A stretch of 64,000 nt of DNA from Streptomyces tardus (GTDB lineage Bacteria; Actinomycetota; Actinomycetes; Streptomycetales; Streptomycetaceae), in contig NZ_JAELVF020000001.1 of the NCBI RefSeq assembly GCF_018101125.2, positions 4,435,962 to 4,499,961 on the forward strand, in the 5' to 3' direction. Numbering within the stretch: position 1 is the stretch's first letter; each line of letters starts with the position of its first letter. This document shows positions 58,361-64,000 of this stretch, piece by piece. Both the position numbers and the translations under genes were made by a program. Under the pieces are notes generated by a model, which ran no database searches, was not told the origin of the DNA, and saw only the letters and a program-made list of their open reading frames with translations.

Positions 58361-58399
58361 AAAAGCCCCGGCCCGCCCCAGTACGGGACGGGCCGGGGC
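58361..58399 (-). terminator. Terminator-like hairpin between ectB and ectC
   Basis: On the minus strand GCCCCGGCCCG and CGGGCCGGGGC (58399-58389 and 58375-58365) form an 11-bp stem, followed by TTTT (58364-58361). It lies 10 nt after the ectB stop and about 60 nt before ectC, within what is usually one operon. Confidence 0.75.
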
Positions 58400-58408
58400 A
58401 CAGTGGGG

Positions 58409-59677
58409 TCAAACGGTCTCACGGATGGCGCGTGAAAGGATGCGGAGCCCCTCGTCGAGCTCCTCCGCGCTGATGGTGAGCGCCGGCAGGAGCTTGACGA
58501 CCTCGCTCTCCGGACCCGAGGTCTCCACCAGGAGCCCGAGCTCGAAGGCGCGCTTGGCGACCTTGCCCGCCGTCGGCTTGTCGCGCATCTCCAGGCCCCA
58601 GACCAGGCCCCGGCCGCGGTACTCGACCGTGGCGTCCGGGTGCTCGGTGCGGATGGCTCTGAAGGTCTCCTCGATCTGCTCGCCCCGGGCACGGGTCTGC
58701 TTCTCCGTCTGGCCGTCCGCCCAGTACGTCTCCAGGGCGGCGGTCGCGGTGACGAAGGCCGGGTTGTTGCCGCGGAAGGTGCCGTTGTGCTCGCCCGGCT
58801 CCCAGATGTCCAGCTCGGGCTTGAACATCGTCAGCGACATCGGCAGGCCGTAGCCGCTGATGGACTTGGAGACGGTGACGATGTCCGGGACGATCCCGGC
58901 CTCCTCGAAGGAGAAGAAGGCGCCGGTGCGTCCGCAGCCCATCTGGATGTCGTCGACGATCAGCAGCATGTCGTAGCGCTCACACAGGTCGGCCAGCGCG
59001 CGCAGCCACTCGGCGCGTGCGACGTTGATGCCGCCCTCGCCCTGGACCGTCTCGACGATGACCGCCGCGGGCTGGTTCAGGCCGGAGCCGGAGTCCTCCA
59101 GCAGGCGCTCGAACCAGATGAAGTCCGGGACCTGGCCGTTGAGGTAGTCGTCGAAGGGCATCGGGGTGCCGTGCACCAGCGGGATGCCGGCGCCGGCGCG
59201 CTTGAACGCGTTGCCGGTCACGGCCAGCGATCCCAGCGACATGCCGTGGAAGGCGTTGGTGAAGGAGACGATGGACTCGCGTCCCTTGACCTTGCGCGCG
59301 AGCTTCAGCGCCGCTTCGACCGCGTTGGTACCGGTCGGGCCGGGGAACATGACCTTGTACGGCAGGTCGCGCGGACGCAGGACCAGGTTCTGGAAGGTCT
59401 CCAGGAACGCCCGCTTGGCCACGGTGGACATGTCCAGCCCGTGGGTGACGCCGTCGCGCTCGATGTAGTCGATCAGGGCGCGTTTGAGGACCGGGTTGTT
59501 GTGGCCGTAGTTGAGCGACCCCGCGCCGGCGAAGAAGTCGAGGTAGGCGTGGCCGTCCTCGTCGTACATGTAGCTGCCCTGGGCGCGATCGAAGATCGTC
59601 GGCCAGCCACGGCAGTAGCCACGAACCTCCGACTCCAGGGTCTCGAAGACACTCAGGTCCGGCTGGGTGATGGTCAC
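58409..59677 (-). CDS. ectB: Diaminobutyrate-2-oxoglutarate transaminase
   Basis: Makes 2,4-diaminobutyrate from aspartate semialdehyde and glutamate. 422 residues from GTG 59677 with AGGAG 6 nt upstream. Class-III transaminase: LLIVDDIQMGCGRTG, and PLP Lys in VTVSKSISGYGLPM; FTNAFHGMSLGSLAVTGN near the substrate site. Confidence 0.98.
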   Translation of the reverse strand: MTITQPDLSVFETLESEVRGYCRGWPTIFDRAQGSYMYDEDGHAYLDFFAGAGSLNYGHNNPVLKRALIDYIERDGVTHGLDMSTVAKRAFLETFQNLVLRPRDLPYKVMFPGPTGTNAVEAALKLARKVKGRESIVSFTNAFHGMSLGSLAVTGNAFKRAGAGIPLVHGTPMPFDDYLNGQVPDFIWFERLLEDSGSGLNQPAAVIVETVQGEGGINVARAEWLRALADLCERYDMLLIVDDIQMGCGRTGAFFSFEEAGIVPDIVTVSKSISGYGLPMSLTMFKPELDIWEPGEHNGTFRGNNPAFVTATAALETYWADGQTEKQTRARGEQIEETFRAIRTEHPDATVEYRGRGLVWGLEMRDKPTAGKVAKRAFELGLLVETSGPESEVVKLLPALTISAEELDEGLRILSRAIRETV

Positions 59678-59780
59678 AGGAACTCCTGGGAGTGAGTCGC
59701 GGGAGGGAAAGGAAGTCTCTGGTCGAGCCCGGGCAGGCCCGCGGTCGCGGCCGGCTCCGAAGGCCGGCCGGTGGGGGTGG

Positions 59781-60362
59781 TCAGCGCTCCGCGCGCACGA
59801 GCCGCGGAATCGGACCTATCCGGTAGAGCACCTCGGGCTCGTGGCCCTCGTCCGGGAAGGCCGTGCCGTCGAACAGCACCTCGCGCTCCACGCCGGCGCC
59901 GTGGCGCTCGGCGAAGGACGTGAACAGTCGGTTGGAGGGGGCGTTGTCGGGGGTCACGGTGGTTTCCATGTGGTCGATGCCGAACTCGTCGGCGACCCGT
60001 GCCGTCAGACCGTCGAGCATCGCGCCGGCGAGGCCGCGGCCGCGCTGCGAACCGTCCACGGCGACCTGCCAGATCAGCAGGGTCCGCTCGTGCCGGGGCC
60101 GTAGGAAGCCGGTGATGAAGCCGACTGGCTCTCCGTCCCCGTCGCGCGCCACGACCGAGGTGGCGGCGAAGTCCCGACACCACAGCAGATAGCTGTAGGA
60201 GGAGTTGAGGTCGAGCACCTGGGAGTCGCGGGCGATGCGCCAAAACGCAGCGCCGTCCTCGACCCCGGGGGTGTCGAGCTTCAGTCCTTCCGGGATTTCC
60301 AGTACTTCACGTACGTCGCTGCGGGCACCTGCAAGGTCTGCTTGTGCGGGGGTCATGTTCAT
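59781..60362 (-). CDS. ectA: Diaminobutyrate acetyltransferase
   Basis: Acetylates 2,4-diaminobutyrate with acetyl-CoA, the first committed ectoine step. 193 residues from ATG 60362 (MNMTPAQADLAG) or 191 from ATG 60356. GNAT fold: LIWQVAVDGSQRGRGLAGAMLDGL (acetyl-CoA loop) and VTPDNAPSNRLFTSFAERHG. There is no SD before either ATG, but TAAATT ends 8 nt before the second ATG, hinting at a nearly leaderless start. First gene of the operon; upstream DNA is unusually AT-rich for this genome. Confidence 0.96.
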   Translation of the reverse strand: MNMTPAQADLAGARSDVREVLEIPEGLKLDTPGVEDGAAFWRIARDSQVLDLNSSYSYLLWCRDFAATSVVARDGDGEPVGFITGFLRPRHERTLLIWQVAVDGSQRGRGLAGAMLDGLTARVADEFGIDHMETTVTPDNAPSNRLFTSFAERHGAGVEREVLFDGTAFPDEGHEPEVLYRIGPIPRLVRAER

Positions 60363-60622
60363 TAAATTTACCGAGGAGAATCCGAAATTGCATCGCGGAT
60401 CAGGGTTACGCAGAAGCGCATGATGTGTTATCGCGCGAACCCGCGAACAGCGGGCGCGAGGCCGCGGAATTGGCCGGTTTGTCAGGGATAAAACGGGCCA
60501 AGCGGACGAAATGTTGAGTGCGTCACAGTCGCGTAACGCCTTGGAGACCCCTCCGAATTGCAGTGGCGTAGCTCGCAAAACCAGTGCGTTTGGGCTTGGA
60601 AGCGCCGGGCAGGAGAGAGTCG

Positions 60623-60661
60623 GTGACTAAGATCGCGATTTCGAATCCGAACGCATCGTAG
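60623..60661 (+). CDS. Possible 12-residue peptide with strong Shine-Dalgarno
   Basis: GTG at 60623 with AGGAGAG at 60611-60617 (5-nt gap) and a TAG at 60659-60661 gives MTKIAISNPNAS. The codons are unusually AT-rich for this genome (AAG, ATC, ATT, AAT, AAC). It may be a leader peptide or a leftover gene start. The SD is better than many real genes here, but such a short ORF cannot be confirmed from one genome. Confidence 0.35.
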   Translation: MTKIAISNPNAS

Positions 60662-60803
60662 CGGATTCCATGAGTGGCGCGAGTGACTTTCCGGGATTAC
60701 TGTCCGCGGTTGTTCCGCTGCTGTTCCCCTGTGGACCGGTGCGCGATCAGTTGTCGATCAGGCGGTGAAGAGTCGCCGATCGCATTCGGATCGGGGCGCC
60801 GAT

Positions 60804-60809
60804 TAGTGT
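60804..60809 (+). promoter_or_regulatory. Leaderless -10 box (TAGTGT) of the amidohydrolase
   Basis: TAGTGT ends 7 nt before ATG 60817. Confidence 0.6.
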
Positions 60810-60816
60810 GCGGCCC

Positions 60817-61914
60817 ATGAGCGATAGCGCGGTGCTGCACATCAAGGGCCGGGTCCTGGTGGGCCCCGAGGATGTCCGGGACGAGCTGTGGGTGCGCGAG
60901 GGCCGCATCACCTTCGAGCGCCCCCGGGCCGCGGACACCGCCGCGCTCACCGGATGGGTGCTGCCGGGCCTCGTCGACGCCCACTGCCACATCGGGCTGG
61001 ACGCCGGCGGCGCGGTGGACCGCGCCACCAGCCGGGCCCAGGCGCTCGCCGACCGCGACGCCGGGACGCTCCTGGTGCGCGACGCCGGCTCGCCCGCCGA
61101 CACCCGCTGGATCGACGACGAGCAGGAGCTGCCCCGCATCGTCAGAGCAGGGCGACACCTCGCCCGGCCGCGGCGCTATCTGCGCAACTTCGCCCACGAG
61201 ATCGAACCCGAGGAGCTCGCCTCCCGGGTCGAGCAGGAGGCGAAGCGCGGCGACGGCTGGGTCAAGCTCGTCGGCGACTGGATCGACCGGGAGCAGGGCG
61301 ACCTCGCCCCCTGCTGGCCGCGCTGGGCCCTGGACGAGGCCGTCGACGCCGCCCATCGGGAAGGCGCGCGGCTGACCGCGCACTGCTTCGCCGAGAGTTC
61401 GCTGCGCGATGTGGTCGAGGCGGGCGCGGACTGCGTGGAGCACGCCACCGGACTGACCGAGGACCTCATTCCGCTCTTCGTCGAACGCGGCACCGCTGTC
61501 GTGCCGACCCTGGTCAACATCGCCACGTTCCCGCGCCTTGCCGAGAGCGGGCGGGCCCGGTTCCCGCGCTGGGCGGCCCACATGGACCGGCTGTACGAGC
61601 GCCGCCACGACACCGTGCGGGCTGCGTACGAGGCCGGCATTCCGCTCTACGTCGGCACCGACGCGGGCGGCACGATCGCGCACGGCCGGGTCGCCGACGA
61701 GGTGGCCGAGCTGGTGCGCGCCGGCATCCCGACGGTCGACGCGCTCTCGGCCGCCACCTGGGCCGCCCGCCGATGGCTGGGGCACCCCGGGCTGGAGGAG
61801 GGCGCGCCCGCCGATCTGCTGGTCTGCGACTCCGACCCCCGGGCGGACGTCCGGGCGCTGGCGGGGCCGCGCCGTGTGGTGCTCCGCGGCCGAGTGGTGT
61901 CGACGACGGGCTGA
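60817..61914 (+). CDS. Amidohydrolase-superfamily enzyme
   Basis: 365 residues. Metal-ligand pattern of the amidohydrolase TIM barrel: DAHCHIGL (H-x-H), the Lys in DGWVKLVGDW (possibly carboxylated), TAHCF, EHAT and VGTDAGG (Asp). The small beta-sandwich domain is at both ends (VLHIKGRVLVGPEDVRDELWV; ADLLVCDSDPRADVRAL). Substrate unknown; imidazolonepropionase/prolidase-like enzymes share the pattern. It sits next to ect but is divergent, so ectoine degradation is only speculative. Leaderless start. Confidence 0.9.
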   Translation: MSDSAVLHIKGRVLVGPEDVRDELWVREGRITFERPRAADTAALTGWVLPGLVDAHCHIGLDAGGAVDRATSRAQALADRDAGTLLVRDAGSPADTRWIDDEQELPRIVRAGRHLARPRRYLRNFAHEIEPEELASRVEQEAKRGDGWVKLVGDWIDREQGDLAPCWPRWALDEAVDAAHREGARLTAHCFAESSLRDVVEAGADCVEHATGLTEDLIPLFVERGTAVVPTLVNIATFPRLAESGRARFPRWAAHMDRLYERRHDTVRAAYEAGIPLYVGTDAGGTIAHGRVADEVAELVRAGIPTVDALSAATWAARRWLGHPGLEEGAPADLLVCDSDPRADVRALAGPRRVVLRGRVVSTTG

Positions 61915-62305
61915 CGCCAGTGCTGCCCGGCCGGCCTTGCTGCCCGTGCTGCCCGTCGTGCTGCCGGTGACGCACGCGGGCGCCGGTACGTCTGTCGGCG
62001 GCGGCCCGGCTCGGGCGGCGGTCCGGCTCGGGTCGCCGCCCGGCGTCCGTCGACGGTGCCGGATGCGTCGGCCGGGGCGCCCGGCGACGGCCGGGAGGTG
62101 TGCAACTGCCCCTGGTGCGGGGCCGGTTGACGCCGTACGGCGTTCGCGCATCCGTACGGTGCGATCCCGTCCGGGTGAAGTCGTGGCGCGCGGCTGACGC
62201 GACACGGGTGAGACGTCAACGATGGCGTCGTCCCGTCACCGGTGCGCGTGAAGTCCCCTGCCAGGCGCGTCGGTGGCCTCCAACCCCCGTGGGAGTTCCA
62301 CCACC
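61915..62305. other. Intergenic region with 9-bp repeats, amidohydrolase / surface protein
   Basis: 391 nt. Right after the stop, TGCTGCCCG occurs at 61921-61929, 61938-61946 and 61947-61955, with a variant TGCTGCCGG at 61959-61967. Further on, GC-rich sequence without a gene. TACGGT (62155-62160) is a -10 candidate for the downstream gene. No cobalamin riboswitch features were found. Confidence 0.5.
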
Positions 62306-63265
62306 GTGTCCAAAGCCGTATTCACTGTGCTCACCGCCACCGCCCTGCTCGCTGCCGCCGCCGCTCCTGCCTCGGCCACCGACAGCGGCGCGGACCCCGG
62401 CCGGGCGAGCGCCTCGGTGCTCCGCGCCGCCCTGGACGTCGGGCTGCTCAACAAGACCGTGCACGTACCGCTGAGCCTGACCCTCAACGAGGTGACGGTC
62501 CCCGACGGCGGCCGGGAGAAGGCCGACCGGACCGCGCTCACCGCCCACCTCGACGGCGTCGACAAGGGCCGCCCGTTCAGCGTGCTCAGGGCTGATGTGG
62601 CGCGTACGACGGCCACCGTCGACAAGAAGTCCGCCGAGGCGGAGGTCGAGCTGCTCAAGACGCGGGTGCACGTGCCCGGCCTGCCGCTCCTCTCGCTCAT
62701 CGAGGTGGACGCCGTCACGGCCCGTGCGCACTGCGCGGTGGGCGAGCGGCCCGTCGCCGAGGCGAACCCGCTGACCACGGTCAAGCTGCTCGGCCGGCGC
62801 ACGACGCTCAGCTCTTCCGGTCCGACCCACCTCAAGGTGCCCGGGGTGGGCGAGGTGAAGCTCGAACTCGCCCGTACCGAGACCACCAGCCGCACTGCCG
62901 CCGCCAGCGCCCTGGACCTGTCGGTCTCCGTCAACCCGCTGAACCTCAACGTGGCCGAGGTCGAGGGCCGGGTCACGCTCGCGGAGGCGAGCTGCCGAAC
63001 TCCGCGCGCGGCGAAGGAGGTCACCACCGAGGAGAAGCCCGAGAAGCCCCAGAAGCAGGCTCCTGAGCAGGAGAAGGGCGCCGCGCCGCAGACGGAGCGG
63101 CGCGCCACCGAGCAGACGTCGGCCGAGGAGCGGAAGGACGAAGAGGAGTCACCGCGCCTCGCGGCCACCGGCGGTGATTCGCGCACCCCCTACCTGCTGG
63201 GCTCCGGGGCCGCGCTGTTCGCCATCGGCGGCACCCTGCTCCTGGCCAGGCGGCGCAGGGCCTGA
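62306..63265 (+). CDS. SCO1860-type LAxTG sortase-anchored surface protein
   Basis: 319 residues from GTG 62306, chosen because GGGAG (62291-62295) lies 10 nt upstream and the signal peptide SKAVFTVLTATALLAAAAAPASA starts there; GTG 62273 is upstream but lacks an SD. The mature protein is a Thr/Val-rich beta domain of about 200 residues with four Cys-poor repeats, then a Glu/Lys/Pro-rich stalk, then RLAATGG, a hydrophobic helix and RRRRA: a class-E type sortase signal (LAxTG). Covalent attachment to the cell wall is expected. Its position near ect and cobC-like genes matches streptomycete gene order. Confidence 0.9.
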   Translation: MSKAVFTVLTATALLAAAAAPASATDSGADPGRASASVLRAALDVGLLNKTVHVPLSLTLNEVTVPDGGREKADRTALTAHLDGVDKGRPFSVLRADVARTTATVDKKSAEAEVELLKTRVHVPGLPLLSLIEVDAVTARAHCAVGERPVAEANPLTTVKLLGRRTTLSSSGPTHLKVPGVGEVKLELARTETTSRTAAASALDLSVSVNPLNLNVAEVEGRVTLAEASCRTPRAAKEVTTEEKPEKPQKQAPEQEKGAAPQTERRATEQTSAEERKDEEESPRLAATGGDSRTPYLLGSGAALFAIGGTLLLARRRRA

Positions 63266-63311
63266 ACGCCCGCCCGAGACGCGGCGTCGGCCGGGCGCAC
63301 GGGCGGTGCTC

Positions 63312-63335
63312 GCACGGGCGGGGCCCTGCCCGTGC
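63312..63335. terminator. Hairpin after the surface-protein gene
   Basis: GCACGGGC (63312-63319) and GCCCGTGC (63328-63335), 8 bp with an 8-nt loop. Confidence 0.6.
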
Positions 63336-63345
63336 GGCGGTGTTC

Positions 63346-63389
63346 CGCTCCGGCGGCAGGGCGAGCCTCCTCGTTCTGCCGCCGGAGCG
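63346..63389. terminator. Bidirectional terminator, surface protein / CobC-like gene
   Basis: CGCTCCGGCGGCAG (63346-63359) and CTGCCGCCGGAGCG (63376-63389), perfect 14-bp stem with a 16-nt loop, between convergent genes. Confidence 0.8.
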
Positions 63390-63395
63390 CTGGGC

Positions 63396-64000
63396 TCACC
63401 CCTGCCGCGCCTCCAACTCGGCGAGGGCGTGCAGGAGCCGGTCGCTGGTCGCCGGATCGCGCACCGCGAGACGCAGCCACTCCCGGCCCAGGCCGGGAAA
63501 GGTGTCCGCACGCCGTACGGCGAAGCCGCGTTCGCGCAGCAGGGCGCGCAACCGGGGCGCGTCGGGATGGTGCACCAGGACGAACGGCGCCCGCGCCGCC
63601 ACCCGCGCCGGACGCAGCCGGACCAACGCGTCCAGTCCGTGCAGCAGATGCTCCCGATGGGCCGCCGTCGTTTGCGCTGCCGCCTCGGCCTCCGCAAGCG
63701 CCTCGGGCGTGCTGCACACCTCCGCCGCGACCAGCGCGGGGCTGGAGACCGGCCACAGCGGCTGCCCCGCGCCCAGCAGCGCGACGGTCCGCGGGTCGGA
63801 GAGCACGTAGCCGATGCGCAGCCCGGCCAGCCCCCAGGTCTTTGTCAGGCTCCGGAGCAGGACGACCCGTCCCGGCAGCCGCCCGAGCAGGGGCACCAGC
63901 GACTCGGCCTCGCCCGGTACGGCGTCGATGAAGGCTTCGTCGACGACCAGCGTCCGCCCGGGGGCGGCGAGTCGGGCGAGTTCGGCGGCCGGGTGCAGCA
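63396..64000 (-). CDS. CobC-like (Rv2231c-family) PLP aminotransferase/decarboxylase, 5'-truncated by window edge
   Basis: The frame continues beyond 64000; only the C-terminal ~200 residues are visible. Motifs VVDEAFIDAVPGE (Asp binding PLP) and SLTKTWGLAGLRIGYVLSDP (PLP Lys) are those of HisC/CobD-CobC-like fold-type I enzymes. In actinobacteria this gene is usually part of the cobalamin cluster and makes the aminopropanol linker; that is inference from family and position. Confidence 0.85.
   Translation of the reverse strand, partial: LHPAAELARLAAPGRTLVVDEAFIDAVPGEAESLVPLLGRLPGRVVLLRSLTKTWGLAGLRIGYVLSDPRTVALLGAGQPLWPVSSPALVAAEVCSTPEALAEAEAAAQTTAAHREHLLHGLDALVRLRPARVAARAPFVLVHHPDAPRLRALLRERGFAVRRADTFPGLGREWLRLAVRDPATSDRLLHALAELEARQG

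Larger units (their letters stand above)
60363..60816. other. AT-rich intergenic region, ectA / amidohydrolase
   Basis: 454 nt, with local GC falling to about 47-57% by hand count of 60361-60420 and 60481-60540, against over 70% elsewhere. Contains a 12-codon ORF with a strong SD (60611-60661), an inverted repeat GAATCCG (60643-60649) / CGGATTC (60662-60668), and the leaderless -10 of the amidohydrolase (60804-60809). The ectA promoter must lie here but I could not fix its boxes. Confidence 0.55.

Noticed and set aside
61970-62230. Possible cobalamin riboswitch because a CobC-like gene is close.
   Set aside because: No B12 box or GCCACTG core, and the CobC-like gene is on the other strand and starts outside the window.

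Overview
The window looks like a chromosomal core region of a Streptomyces or close relative. GC is very high, with the third-position GC bias typical of this group. It carries sporulation and actinobacterial marker genes (whiA, an RbpA-family protein, opcA next to zwf, mycothiol-type enzymes, an SCO1860-type sortase-anchored protein). The order uvrA-uvrC-rapZ-yvcK-whiA-gap-pgk-tpiA-secG is the conserved Streptomyces block. No prophage, insertion sequence, CRISPR array, rRNA or tRNA was found.

Layout. (1) 1-3950: the 3' part of an FtsK/HerA-like gene, then terC behind a yybP-ykoY-type (manganese) riboswitch, then an XRE-like regulator. (2) 4118-14519: a Tat Rieske lipoprotein, uvrA (minus strand, with a candidate LexA box), a mycothiol-dependent-type enzyme, an MBL hydrolase, an SF2 helicase with a hydrophobic segment, and uvrC. 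(3) 14869-23956: rapZ-yvcK-whiA, the glycolytic run gap-pgk-tpiA, secG, an RbpA-family gene and pgi. (4) 24175-34207: heme A synthesis (ctaA, ctaB) facing tkt-tal-zwf-opcA-pgl, the pentose-phosphate operon. (5) 34345-36053: an ABC-2 exporter. (6) 36233-42948: the SUF iron-sulfur operon sufR-B-D-Rieske ferredoxin-C-S-U-DUF59, closed by a T-tailed terminator. (7) 43124-46740: an SMR transporter, dapD, an EI24/CysZ-like membrane protein and a dapA-type gene. (8) 46917-56619: a secreted nuclease, an acidic unknown protein, a tandem-TerD protein, a CMD/AhpD-like protein, a response-regulator relic, a PhoX phosphatase behind a PHO box, and a class-V aminotransferase fold protein. (9) 56905-60362: the ectABCD ectoine/5-hydroxyectoine operon on the minus strand. 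(10) 60817-64000: an amidohydrolase, an LAxTG-anchored surface protein and the 3' part of a CobC-like aminotransferase.

The genes combine central carbon metabolism (glycolysis, pentose phosphate), respiration (heme A), Fe-S assembly, lysine/diaminopimelate synthesis and stress responses (UvrABC repair, Ter proteins, osmolyte synthesis, phosphate starvation). Regulation readable in the DNA includes a switching riboswitch hairpin at terC, a PHO box at phoX, a possible iron box near suf, and a hairpin with a T-run between ectB and ectC. Ten genes have a TANNNT box exactly 6-7 nt before the start codon, pointing to leaderless transcripts.

I found no clearly novel multi-gene system. The best candidates for new biology are the helicase with a hydrophobic hairpin (9483-12317), the acidic unknown next to tandem TerD (49193-50722), the twin CACGTG repeats at the Rieske lipoprotein, the three repeated hairpins at 44752-44840, and the ectB/ectC attenuator.
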